Assembly (NCBI GenBank): GCA_002491065.1
Contig: DKVF01000003.1
Span: 1-20,923 of the forward strand
Direction: 5' to 3'
From: Peptococcaceae bacterium UBA7185
GTDB lineage: Bacteria; Bacillota; Peptococcia; Peptococcales; Peptococcaceae
DNA length: 20,923 bases
Shown here: piece by piece, positions 1 through 7,437 of the stretch
Position numbering within the stretch: position 1 is the first letter of the stretch
Layout: each line of letters opens with the position of its first letter
Program-made: the position numbers and the translations under genes
Notes under the pieces: model-generated
Seen by the model: only the letters and a program-made list of their open reading frames with translations
Databases searched by the model: none
What the model was told of the DNA's origin: nothing

Positions 1-36
1 GGCTGTGGGTAAGGGAATGGGAAGGAATCCCTAAAA

Positions 37-55
37 TCCTATTGACTTAATAGGA
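37..55. promoter_or_regulatory. Candidate operator over the -35 box
   Basis: A perfect inverted repeat, TCCTATT-GACTT-AATAGGA (7-bp arms, 5-base centre), contains the whole -35 hexamer. A protein bound here would block RNA polymerase. Suf/Isc operons are often controlled by Rrf2-family (IscR-like) regulators at palindromes near the promoter. That makes such a regulator a reasonable guess, but none is encoded in this window and I cannot match a specific box. Confidence 0.45.
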
Positions 56-69
56 AAAAAGACTATAAT
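42..69 (+). promoter_or_regulatory. Promoter of the sufC-sufB-like operon
   Basis: A sigma-A-like promoter is visible: -35 TTGACT at 42-47 and a consensus -10 TATAAT at 64-69, with a 16-bp spacer. Transcription would begin near 76, giving a short leader before the ATG at 111. The ribosome site GGAGG at 98-102 lies 8 bases ahead of that ATG. Confidence 0.75.
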
Positions 70-110
70 AGAACATAATCGTTGAATCGCGAATAATGGA
101 GGAATGAAGT

Positions 111-827
111 ATGCTGGAATTGAAGCAGATCACTTTTTCGGCTGACCAGAAGACCATTTTGCACAATGTGGATTTGGTGGTGCCAGATGGACAGCTTCTG
201 GCGATCACCGGCCCCAATGGCGGTGGGAAATCGACGCTGGCAAGAATTATTGCAGGGATTGATCAGCCTGACAGTGGCCAGATTTTATGGAATGGACAGG
301 ATATTACCAATTTGAATATTACAGAGCGGGCCAAGCTTGGCCTGGGCTATGCCTTTCAGCAGCCTGTACGGTTTAAGGGCATTTCTGTGTTTGAATTGTT
401 GAAGCTGGCGGCAGGAGGCGATTTGACTATTGCACAGGCCTGCGACTATCTCAGTCAGGTGGGATTGTGTGCCAGGGAGTACGTGGACCGGATGGTGGAT
501 GGCAGTTTATCCGGCGGGGAGCTGAAACGGATTGAGATTGCCACTATTTTGGCGCGCAGGATACAGCTGGCTGTGTTTGATGAGCCTGAAGCTGGGATTG
601 ATTTGTGGAGTTTCCAGAATCTGATTCAGGTATTTGAGGATTTGCAGAAAAAACAGCAGCAGTCTATCGTGATTATTTCCCATCAGGAACGTTTGCTGAA
701 AATTGCCGACCGCATTGTGGTCATTGAGGGCGGACGCGTGGCGGAGCAGGGCGCGGCGGAACAGATTTTGCCGGGACTTTTGCATCAGAAGCCATGCTGC
801 AAATCAGGACGGGGGTGTGAAAAATAA
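111..827 (+). CDS. sufC: SufC-like Fe-S assembly ABC ATPase
   Basis: This is a 238-residue cytosolic ABC ATPase without membrane segments. Walker A GPNGGGKST is at residues 34-42, the Q-loop near 83-84, the signature LSGGE at 133-137, Walker B plus catalytic Glu (VFDEPE) at 155-160 and the H-loop His at 191. In the SUF system SufC hydrolyses ATP while bound to SufB/SufD and drives the scaffold changes needed for Fe-S assembly. The next gene is a SufB/D protein, which fixes this identity over a generic transporter ATPase. The tail carries three cysteines (230-236 region), unusual for SufC. No cysteine desulfurase, SufD or SufU follows, so the pair resembles the minimal SUF-like systems (SmsC/SmsB) described in archaea and anaerobic bacteria. 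That subclass is inference. Confidence 0.9.
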   Translation: MLELKQITFSADQKTILHNVDLVVPDGQLLAITGPNGGGKSTLARIIAGIDQPDSGQILWNGQDITNLNITERAKLGLGYAFQQPVRFKGISVFELLKLAAGGDLTIAQACDYLSQVGLCAREYVDRMVDGSLSGGELKRIEIATILARRIQLAVFDEPEAGIDLWSFQNLIQVFEDLQKKQQQSIVIISHQERLLKIADRIVVIEGGRVAEQGAAEQILPGLLHQKPCCKSGRGCEK

Positions 828-1810
828 TGACACAACAGCATTTATCACTGAATCTGACAGGGGCCAACGGTTTTGCCGAGCAGCAGAGCGGAATTGACGA
901 GGCGCAGCAGCATCTGTTGTTAGAGATTGCCGGATTGAAGGGGATGCCTCAGGGCGCTTTCAATATTCGCGCCAACGGGGCCACGGCGCAGCGGCAAAGC
1001 TCTGCCAATGTACGCATTGTGGGAAAAACAGAAGTGCAGGGAATTGATATTTTTGTAGCGCCGGGCACAAAAGACGAAACGATTTACATTCCTGTGGTGA
1101 TGAGCCAGAGCGGTATTCAGGAATTGGTGTATAATGATTTTCATATTGGGGCGGGAGCGGATGTGACCATTATTGCCGGCTGCGGTATTGACAACGGCGG
1201 TCATGAGGACAGCCAGCATGACGGGATTCACAGCTTTTTTATTGAAAAGGGCGCCCGTGTCAAATATGTGGAAAAGCATTACGGCTGCGGCGCCGGAGAC
1301 GGTGGACGGATTATGAATCCGGAAACCATTGTGGAAGTTGGCGAGGACGGATACATGGAGATGGAATCGGTGCAGATTAAAGGGATTGATTCCACGCACC
1401 GCAAGACCAGGGCAACCTTGGCGAAAAATGCTACCTTTGTGGTGACGGAGCGGCTGATGACCCATGGCCAGCAGGATGCAATCAGCGAATTTGAGGTGAC
1501 GCTGGCAGGCGAGGGAGCGGGGACCCATGTGGTGTCCAGAGCAGTGGCCAGGGAACACTCGACACAGACCTTTATCTCTCGGATTTATGGTGAGGCGCCC
1601 TGTAACGGCCATACAGAATGTGATGCAATTATCATGGATGATGCCAAGATCAGTGCCATTCCGGAGATTAAGGCAAACTGTCCCGATGCCTCGTTGATTC
1701 ACGAGGCGGCTATTGGCAAAATCGCCGGGGAACAGATTATCAAATTGATGACATTGGGTCTGACTGCTGCGGAGGCAGAGGAGCAAATTATTGAGGGCTT
1801 CTTGAAATAA
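827..1810 (+). CDS. sufB: SufB/SufD-family Fe-S scaffold protein
   Basis: This 327-residue protein has the SufBD beta-helix core and is shorter than classical SufB (about 470-495 residues). The family C-terminal block is clear: GHTECDAIIM at 261-270, IPEIKA at 278-283, then DASLIHEAAIGKI at 287-299. The block includes Cys265, a conserved His-Glu pair at 292-293, and more cysteines at 259 and 285. Another Cys/His-rich part lies at 118-154 (C119, H126, H131, C154). SufB with SufC forms the scaffold on which Fe-S clusters are built. The ATG overlaps the sufC stop by one base (TAATG), with GGGGG at 811-815 as ribosome site, so the two are translationally coupled. Being the only SufB/D subunit present, it may form a homodimer with two SufC copies. 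Confidence 0.9.
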   Translation: MTQQHLSLNLTGANGFAEQQSGIDEAQQHLLLEIAGLKGMPQGAFNIRANGATAQRQSSANVRIVGKTEVQGIDIFVAPGTKDETIYIPVVMSQSGIQELVYNDFHIGAGADVTIIAGCGIDNGGHEDSQHDGIHSFFIEKGARVKYVEKHYGCGAGDGGRIMNPETIVEVGEDGYMEMESVQIKGIDSTHRKTRATLAKNATFVVTERLMTHGQQDAISEFEVTLAGEGAGTHVVSRAVAREHSTQTFISRIYGEAPCNGHTECDAIIMDDAKISAIPEIKANCPDASLIHEAAIGKIAGEQIIKLMTLGLTAAEAEEQIIEGFLK

Positions 1811-1847
1811 AGTTGAAATGCGGCGGTATTGCCACAGCAGCAATGAC

Positions 1848-1890
1848 AAAAAGATACTGTAGAAATATACTTTTCCGCAGTGTCTTTTTT
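1848..1890 (+). terminator. Terminator after the suf-like pair
   Basis: The 5' arm AAAAAGATACTG (1848-1859) pairs with CAGTGTC plus the T-run (1878-1890) over 12 pairs, including one G-T, around an 18-base loop. The T6 run completes an intrinsic terminator 37 bases after sufB. Confidence 0.8.
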
Positions 1891-1946
1891 GTGGAGCGCT
1901 GATAGGTATCATCGGCAGGATAGATGACAAGAGCAGGAGGAATCGT

Positions 1947-2258
1947 ATGGAGTGGGAGGAATATTTCCCTGACGGCGCCAGTATGGTGGCCGGGGCAAAG
2001 CGGCGCATAGAGGGAGAGGACAAGCCCATCCGCTATGTGAATGGCCGTTATAAGCTGCGAGGCGAAAAGGAAAGTCCCTGGCTGTATAATATCAGCTACA
2101 TGGTAGCAGGAGATCGGCTGCGTATTGTGGAAGAGGAGCAGGACAGGGAAGTGGAGCTGCCTTTGACGCAGGTGGAATATCTGAAGCTGCGCCCCTTTTA
2201 TTACGCCGCCTGTATTGGCTTCAAGGCTTTTGTGTTTTATAATGGGGAAGCGCGGTAA
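1947..2258 (+). CDS. Hypothetical protein, 103 residues
   Basis: I do not recognise this protein. It has no signal peptide, membrane segment or metal-binding cluster. It is highly charged (many Glu, Arg and Lys) with several aromatic residues and alternating hydrophobic stretches in the second half (such as YLKLRPFYYAACIGFKAFVFY), which suggests a small beta-rich cytosolic domain. The start is well supported by AGGAGG at 1935-1940, six bases from the ATG. It sits between the suf terminator and the glnN promoter, so it is probably a single-gene unit, though I found no convincing promoter for it. No function can be assigned. Confidence 0.7.
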   Translation: MEWEEYFPDGASMVAGAKRRIEGEDKPIRYVNGRYKLRGEKESPWLYNISYMVAGDRLRIVEEEQDREVELPLTQVEYLKLRPFYYAACIGFKAFVFYNGEAR

Positions 2259-2312
2259 GGTCTGCACAGAGAAAGTTTGTGGCAATGTATACAAAATTCT
2301 CTCAAAAAATGC

Positions 2313-2341
2313 TTGACAGAGTGCTTGCAAATGCATATACT
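2313..2341 (+). promoter_or_regulatory. Promoter of glnN
   Basis: A consensus -35 TTGACA (2313-2318) and -10 TATACT (2336-2341) are separated by exactly 17 bp. The predicted transcript start is near 2348, about 100 bases ahead of the glnN ATG, which leaves room for the attenuator that follows. Confidence 0.8.
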
Positions 2342-2355
2342 AATACACATAGAAA

Positions 2356-2371
2356 ACAGCAATGGCGCTGT
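2356..2371 (+). promoter_or_regulatory. Antiterminator hairpin, ANTAR-type, in glnN leader
   Basis: A perfect 5-bp stem, ACAGC/GCTGT, encloses the hexaloop AATGGC (2361-2366), with A at loop position 1 and G at position 4. Those are the two loop bases conserved in RNA hairpins bound by ANTAR-domain antitermination proteins. Its loop and 3' arm are also the first bases of the terminator stem at 2364, so hairpin and terminator cannot coexist. The second upstream hairpin (P1) typical of ANTAR leaders was not found. An equivalent hairpin precedes the ammonium channel gene. Confidence 0.6.
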
Positions 2372-2402
2372 GAGTGGAGACACTTGCAGCGCCTTTTCTT
2401 TT
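2364..2402 (+). terminator. Leader terminator (attenuator) upstream of glnN
   Basis: GGCGCTGTGAGTG (2364-2376) pairs with CACTTGCAGCGCC (2381-2393) over 13 positions (two G-T pairs) around a GAGA tetraloop, followed by TTTTCTTTT. It is a complete intrinsic terminator lying between the glnN promoter and the glnN start, so it must be bypassed for the gene to be expressed. That is the definition of an attenuator. Confidence 0.85.
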
Positions 2403-2449
2403 ATCTGGGACAGAAAGGCGAAAAGATGATAACATGTGGAGGGGTAATT

Positions 2450-4555
2450 ATGGAAACTGCAATCACAGATGTACCTGAACTGTTTGGCAATATGGTGTTT
2501 AATGACGCTGTCATGAAAGCGAAATTGCCTAAGGATGTGTATTTGAAGCTGAAGGATACCATCGACCAGGGCGTTGCACTGGATTCCGCCATAGCAGATG
2601 TGGTGGCAAATGCGATGATGGACTGGGCCATGGAAAAAGGAGCGACCCATTATTCTCACTGGTTTCAGCCTATGACTGGAATCACCGCAGAGAAGCATGA
2701 CAGCTTTATCACGCCGGCAAACGGCGGCAGAGTGATGATGGACTTTTCAGGAAAGGAATTGATCAAGGGCGAGCCGGATGCATCCAGCTTTCCGTCCGGC
2801 GGTCTGCGCGCCACCTTTGAAGCCAGAGGCTATACAGCATGGGATCCGACGTCCTATGCCTTTATTAAAGACCATACGCTGTATATTCCTACGATATTCT
2901 GCTCCTACAGTGGAGAAGTACTGGATAAAAAGACGCCGCTTTTGCGCTCTATGGAGTTGATAAATAAAGAGGCTGTACGTCTTTTGCATATTTTGGGCAA
3001 GAAAGAAGTAACCCGCGTGACGACAACGGTGGGGCCGGAACAGGAATATTTCCTGGTAGACCGGGCGTTGTCCTATAAGCGGAAGGATATTTTGTTTGCC
3101 GGCCGTACGTTGTTTGGCGCCAAGCCGCCAAAGGGTCAGGAGCTGGAGGATCATTATTTTGGCGCCATTAAGCCTCGTATCACAGCGTTCATGGCTGATT
3201 TAAATGAGGAATTGTGGAAATTGGGCGTATTGGCCAAAACAGAGCACAATGAAGTAGCACCGGCACAGCATGAGCTGGCTCCTATTTTCAGTACCACCAA
3301 TATTGCTACGGACCATAATCAGCTGACCATGGAGGCCTTAAAGGATGTAGCCCGCCGGCATGATTTGTCCTGTCTGCTGCATGAAAAACCTTTTGCCGGG
3401 GTCAATGGATCCGGGAAGCACAACAACTGGTCCATGTCTACCAACACCGGCGAAAATCTGTTGAGCCCCGGGAAAAAACCAGAGAACAACATTCAGTTCC
3501 TGTTGTTTTTGGTAGCGGTGATCAAAGCAGTGGATGAGTATCAGGATTTGCTGCGGGTATCTGTAGCAACGGCAGGAAATGACCATCGTTTGGGGGCCAA
3601 TGAGGCGCCACCTGCAATTATTTCCATGTTTTTGGGCGATGAGCTCAGCGGTATTCTGGAATCCTATGAGAATGGCGTGGAATATGTACCGGTAAAGGTA
3701 CAGCCCATGGAAACCGGAGTGGCTGCCGTTCCTCGCTTCCAGAAGGATACCACAGACCGCAATCGCACATCACCCTTTGCTTTCACCGGCAATAAATTTG
3801 AATTCCGCATGCTGGGCTCGGCTTCTTCTATTTCAGGACCGAACACGGTTATGAACACCATTGTGGCAGACGCCATTTCCTATATTGCGGATGAATTGGA
3901 AAAAGCAGATGACGTGACGGCCAAGGCCAAAGAGATGATTCGTGATCTGGCTACCAAGCATAAACGAATCATTTTTAACGGCAACAACTATTCTGATGAG
4001 TGGGTGCGGGAAGCAGAGAGCAGAGGACTGCTCAATTTGAAAAATACTGCCGATGCGGTTCCTCATCTGGTGGATGAGAAGAATATTACCTTGTTTACCA
4101 AACATGGGATTTACACTGCGGAAGAGTTACATTCCCGCTGCGAAATTTTGTTGGATAACTATTGTAAGGTACTGCACATTGAAGCGCTGACCATGCTGGA
4201 TATGAGCAAAAAGGAAATCATTCCGGCGGTATCGGCGTATTTGAAAGATTTGAGCACAACGGCTTCTTCGATAAAATCTGTTGTGGCTGATGCAGACTGC
4301 ACCATGCAGGAACAGTTGATTCACAAGATTGCCGCTCTGTCCGGTTCGCTGTATAAGAAAACGGAAGCGTTGAGTACAGCTGTGCTGAATACCAAGGATC
4401 ATGAAGAAAATATTGAGGAACGGGCGCAGTATTATAAAAATTATATTTTCTCCGGGATGCAGGAATTGCGCGCAGTAGCAGATGAATTGGAAACGCTGGT
4501 GGGCGAAGAATACTGGCCGTTCCCGACCTATGGGGATTTGTTGTTCAAGATTTGA
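2450..4555 (+). CDS. glnN: Glutamine synthetase, type III
   Basis: The enzyme condenses ammonium and glutamate to glutamine using ATP. From the ATG at 2450 it is 701 residues, matching the roughly 700-residue GSIII family and far longer than GSI. Visible motifs are GPEQEYFLVD at 195-204 (metal-binding glutamates), EHNEVAPAQHELAPIF at 265-280 and the GSIII block HEKPFAGVNGSGKHNNWS at 311-328. The reading frame is open from 2279. However, the start at 2450 has GGAGGGG at 2438-2444 and begins where the conserved protein begins; an upstream start would also lie within the promoter and attenuator. A second in-frame ATG at 2426 lacks a comparable ribosome site. The gene is followed by an ammonium channel, forming a nitrogen-assimilation block, and is probably controlled by the attenuator in its leader. 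Confidence 0.97.
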   Translation: METAITDVPELFGNMVFNDAVMKAKLPKDVYLKLKDTIDQGVALDSAIADVVANAMMDWAMEKGATHYSHWFQPMTGITAEKHDSFITPANGGRVMMDFSGKELIKGEPDASSFPSGGLRATFEARGYTAWDPTSYAFIKDHTLYIPTIFCSYSGEVLDKKTPLLRSMELINKEAVRLLHILGKKEVTRVTTTVGPEQEYFLVDRALSYKRKDILFAGRTLFGAKPPKGQELEDHYFGAIKPRITAFMADLNEELWKLGVLAKTEHNEVAPAQHELAPIFSTTNIATDHNQLTMEALKDVARRHDLSCLLHEKPFAGVNGSGKHNNWSMSTNTGENLLSPGKKPENNIQFLLFLVAVIKAVDEYQDLLRVSVATAGNDHRLGANEAPPAIISMFLGDELSGILESYENGVEYVPVKVQPMETGVAAVPRFQKDTTDRNRTSPFAFTGNKFEFRMLGSASSISGPNTVMNTIVADAISYIADELEKADDVTAKAKEMIRDLATKHKRIIFNGNNYSDEWVREAESRGLLNLKNTADAVPHLVDEKNITLFTKHGIYTAEELHSRCEILLDNYCKVLHIEALTMLDMSKKEIIPAVSAYLKDLSTTASSIKSVVADADCTMQEQLIHKIAALSGSLYKKTEALSTAVLNTKDHEENIEERAQYYKNYIFSGMQELRAVADELETLVGEEYWPFPTYGDLLFKI

Positions 4556-4609
4556 GTTCGCAGGCTGTTGACGAAAAAATAAAATAGAGATGCTGAGACA
4601 AAAGCAGAA

Positions 4610-4625
4610 AACACAAAGGCGTGTT
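4610..4625 (+). promoter_or_regulatory. Antiterminator hairpin, ANTAR-type, in amt leader
   Basis: A perfect 5-bp stem, AACAC/GTGTT, encloses the hexaloop AAAGGC (4615-4620), again with A at position 1 and G at position 4. Four of its six loop bases match the glnN loop AATGGC at the same positions plus A2, and the terminator stem again starts at loop position 4. The hairpin is exclusive with the terminator at 4618. I could not find a separate promoter between glnN and this hairpin, so read-through from glnN probably supplies the transcript. Confidence 0.6.
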
Positions 4626-4652
4626 GCGAGAATTTCTCGACACGCCTTTTTT
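4618..4652 (+). terminator. Terminator/attenuator between glnN and amt
   Basis: GGCGTGT (4618-4624) pairs with ACACGCC (4640-4646). After a two-base bulge, CGAG (4627-4630) pairs with CTCG (4636-4639) around AATTT, and T6 follows at 4647-4652. It ends glnN transcripts and, because the exclusive hairpin overlaps its 5' arm, probably gates transcription into amt. Confidence 0.8.
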
Positions 4653-4692
4653 CTTTGGCAAGTACAGGTTCATTTTTAGGAGGGATACAGTT

Positions 4693-6387
4693 ATGTTTTC
4701 ATCAATTGATTCGGTTTGGGTGCTTTTTGGCGCGGTATTGGTATTTTCCATGCAGATTGGGTTTACGATGGTGGAGGTCGGACTGACGCGGCTGAAAAAT
4801 TCCGGCAATATTATTATGAAAAATGTGATGGATTTATGCCTGGGCACAGTGATGTTTTGGCTCATTGGCTTTGGGCTGATGTTTGGCACCGATGTCATGG
4901 GGTTCGTTGGCTTTCCCGATTTCTTTGTGCGGGGGAATTATGACCAGAGCTTTACCGGATACACCTTTTTGATTTTCCAGACAGTTTTCTGCGCCACTGC
5001 GGCCACCATTGTTTCCGGCGCTATGGCTGAGCGCACCAAGTTCAGCGCGTATTTGTTGTACAGTGTGGTGATCAGCGCGGTGATTTATCCCATATCGGGA
5101 CATTGGATTTGGGGCGGCGGCTGGCTGAGTCAATTGGGCTTTCATGATTTTGCCGGTTCTACCGCGGTACACATGGTGGGCGGCGTGGCGGCGCTGGTAG
5201 GCGCTAAGATATTGGGACCGCGTATTGGCAAGTATGATGAAGGGAACAATTCCAAAGCCATTCCCGGACAGAGCCTGCCGCTGGCAGCGCTGGGTGTGCT
5301 GATTTTATGGTTTGGCTGGTTTGGGTTTAACGGCGCTTCCACCCTTGGCGCGACAGGGGACGACGTGCTTTATTCTATGGGACTGATTTTTGTCAATACC
5401 AATATGGCGGCGGCAGTGGCGGCAATCACGACGATGTGTGTGACCTGGAAGATTTACGGAAAACCGGACGTTTCTATGACCTTAAACGGCATTTTAGCAG
5501 GGCTGGTAGGAATCACTGCGGGCTGCGACATGGTGTCGCCTGTGGGCGCTTTTCTCATCGGTCTGGTCAGCGGTTTGCTGGTGGTGGCAGTGGTGGAAGC
5601 AGTGGACAAGGGCTTGCACATTGATGATCCGGTCGGCGCTGTTGCTGTACACGGTGCATGCGGCGCTGCGGGAACGATTATGGTAGGGCTGTTTGCCGTG
5701 GATGGCGGATTATTCTATGGCGGCGGATGTTCTCTTTTGCTTGTGCAGCTCTTGGGCGTTGTAGTAGTTGCGCTGTATGTGGCTGTGACGATGACGCTGG
5801 TTTACAAGATAATAAAGGCTACATTGGGGCTGCGGGTAAGCGCTGAGGAGGAAATTGCCGGTTTGGACGTCACAGAACACGGTTTGCCGCCGTATACCAA
5901 TGATTTCAAGGCGATGTTTGAAACGGCCTATCACACCAGTCTTTCCCCTGCTGCTATTCCGGCGACTATGGAGGAAGCGGTGCCAGTGCAGGAGATGCCA
6001 GTGAGCCATGAAATTGGCGCTTCTGATGTGAAAATCAGCAAGGTCGAAATCATGACCAATGAGACCAAGTTTAATGATTTGAAAGCGGCTATGGCGAAAA
6101 TCGGCGTCAGCGGCATGACGGTGAGCCATGTATTGGGCTGCGGTCTGCAAAAGGGTCAGAAACAGTATTATCGTGGCATTCCTATGGAAATGAATCTGCT
6201 GCCCAAAATCAAAATTGAGATTGTAGTCTGCAAGGTGCCAGTGGCGCTGGTGGTGGACACAGCGCGCAAAGCATTATATACAGGCAAAGTCGGCGACGGG
6301 AAAATTTTTGTTTATCATTGTGAAAATGTAGTGCGTATCCGCACAGCGGATGAAGGTTACGACGCTTTGCAGGATGAAGCGGAGTAA
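4693..6387 (+). CDS. amt: Ammonium channel with fused C-terminal PII domain
   Basis: The protein is 564 residues. Residues 1-380 form an Amt/Mep/Rh channel. The twin pore histidines are H160 (TAVHMVGG) and H320 (VAVHGACG), the substrate-site Asp is in DFAG at 152, and the gate region is near F99. After a linker (about 385-445), residues 447-564 are a complete GlnB/GlnK-type PII domain. It shows the GLQKGQ motif (Q486), a T-loop tyrosine at 493 equivalent to GlnB Tyr51, and the B-loop TGKVGDGKIF at 530-539. The channel imports ammonium and PII senses ATP/ADP and 2-oxoglutarate, normally as a separate protein that plugs the channel. Here sensor and channel are one chain. The start at 4693 has AGGAGGG at 4678-4684 and begins at the first membrane helix; the open frame to 4621 would run through the terminator. 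Confidence 0.95.
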   Translation: MFSSIDSVWVLFGAVLVFSMQIGFTMVEVGLTRLKNSGNIIMKNVMDLCLGTVMFWLIGFGLMFGTDVMGFVGFPDFFVRGNYDQSFTGYTFLIFQTVFCATAATIVSGAMAERTKFSAYLLYSVVISAVIYPISGHWIWGGGWLSQLGFHDFAGSTAVHMVGGVAALVGAKILGPRIGKYDEGNNSKAIPGQSLPLAALGVLILWFGWFGFNGASTLGATGDDVLYSMGLIFVNTNMAAAVAAITTMCVTWKIYGKPDVSMTLNGILAGLVGITAGCDMVSPVGAFLIGLVSGLLVVAVVEAVDKGLHIDDPVGAVAVHGACGAAGTIMVGLFAVDGGLFYGGGCSLLLVQLLGVVVVALYVAVTMTLVYKIIKATLGLRVSAEEEIAGLDVTEHGLPPYTNDFKAMFETAYHTSLSPAAIPATMEEAVPVQEMPVSHEIGASDVKISKVEIMTNETKFNDLKAAMAKIGVSGMTVSHVLGCGLQKGQKQYYRGIPMEMNLLPKIKIEIVVCKVPVALVVDTARKALYTGKVGDGKIFVYHCENVVRIRTADEGYDALQDEAE

Positions 6388-6464
6388 AAGGAGAGTAATT
6401 TCCAAGAGAATATGTTTATATTGGTATAGCTTTTTTGGCGATGCAGATAAATTGGTTGAATAGG

Positions 6465-6505
6465 AAAACGCGCTCACAAGGCGGAGGCTTTATGGGCGCG
6501 TTTTT
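6465..6505. terminator. Convergent terminator, amt and EamA exporter
   Basis: AAAACGCGCTC (6465-6475) pairs with GGGCGCGTTTT (6494-6504) over 11 positions with one G-T. T-runs flank both sides, so it can stop transcription from either strand. The stop codon of the leftward exporter gene lies inside the loop side. Confidence 0.75.
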
Positions 6506-7437
6506 ATGTCATTGGGCGTTTGGTTTTGCAGTTTGTGTTGTTTGCTGTTTCCTAAGGCAATGATAGGAATGGTGATTAGAATCAGCAGAAAGCCGAGAAA
6601 GTCCATGGCAGTCAGCGGCACATGCAGAAACAGCACGGAGAGAACCATGGAAGCCACAGGCTCGACGGAGGAGAGAATGCTGCCGATGATGCTGCCCACG
6701 ATTCCCACGCCGGCCTGATAAAAGCAAAAGGCGCATACGGTGCCGATGAGAATGACAATTCCCATATTGAGAAACAGGATAGGGTCGACGAGAATGGCGA
6801 TATTCCAGGGCCGAAACAGTCCTGTCAGGGCGCCGCCGCCGATGAGCATTCCCCAGCCGATGACAACAATGAGATCAAACTGCTGCATAAGCCGGCGGGG
6901 CTGTATGGTGTAGACCACAAAGGCGGCAGCGCTGATCAGTCCCCAGATGAGTGCCTGCGGCGTGACGGACAGGCTCTGGGGATTGAGGTGGGTTGCGCAT
7001 GTGAAGGAACCGGCAATGACCAGCAAGACGCAAAGCGCTTCATAAAGTCGGGGCAGCCGCTTTTCTTTGATCAGCGTGTAGAGCAAAATCATGGCTGGAG
7101 AGGTGTAGGCCAGCACGGTAGCCAAGGCCACGTTGGAATATTGGATGGAAGTATAGTAAGCGTATTGGCAGAGCGCGGAGCCCAGCAGGCCAAAGAGTAA
7201 GATGTCGATGACAGTTTGTTTGCTATGCCAGACGGCCCAGATGTTTTGTCGGCGCAACAGTGAGAAAGCCAGAAGGATACATCCGGCGACAGTGAGCCGA
7301 ATGGGCACCAGCCAGTTGGAGGTCATCTGGTTATGCTGAAAGAGATATTGGCCGCAGGCGCCGCCCACTGCCCAGAAGATGCCTCCGCTGACAGCCAGGA
7401 TATAACCTATGGCCAGGGATTTTTGCAGACCTTTCAT
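6490..7437 (-). CDS. EamA-family (DMT) membrane transporter
   Basis: This 315-residue protein has about ten hydrophobic helices arranged as two EamA repeats. The first repeat begins GYILAVSGGIFWAVGG and the second near ALIWGLISAAAFVVY, the usual layout of drug/metabolite transporters. Such proteins often export amino acids or other small metabolites, but substrate cannot be read from sequence. I chose the ATG at 7437 because GAGG sits nine bases upstream and the membrane domain starts soon after. The longer frame to 7482 adds 15 polar residues without a better ribosome site. It is transcribed toward amt and appears to be a single-gene unit. Confidence 0.85.
   Translation of the reverse strand: MKGLQKSLAIGYILAVSGGIFWAVGGACGQYLFQHNQMTSNWLVPIRLTVAGCILLAFSLLRRQNIWAVWHSKQTVIDILLFGLLGSALCQYAYYTSIQYSNVALATVLAYTSPAMILLYTLIKEKRLPRLYEALCVLLVIAGSFTCATHLNPQSLSVTPQALIWGLISAAAFVVYTIQPRRLMQQFDLIVVIGWGMLIGGGALTGLFRPWNIAILVDPILFLNMGIVILIGTVCAFCFYQAGVGIVGSIIGSILSSVEPVASMVLSVLFLHVPLTAMDFLGFLLILITIPIIALGNSKQHKLQNQTPNDIKTRP

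Noticed and set aside
920..2029. Leftward open frame of 369 codons
   Set aside because: It lies antisense to the strongly supported sufB-like gene and across its terminator; the composition (many His, Leu, Cys) is that of a reverse-complement shadow.
2259..2355. A first ANTAR hairpin (P1) upstream of the glnN antiterminator
   Set aside because: I examined every AxxG hexaloop in the stretch; none has a stem of more than two pairs.
2279..2449. Upstream extension of glnN by 57 codons
   Set aside because: It would run through the promoter and attenuator and has no ribosome site; family homology begins at 2450.
4568..4596. TTGACG as a -35 box for amt
   Set aside because: No acceptable -10 hexamer occurs 16-18 bases downstream (TGCTGA at 17), so I do not call a promoter.
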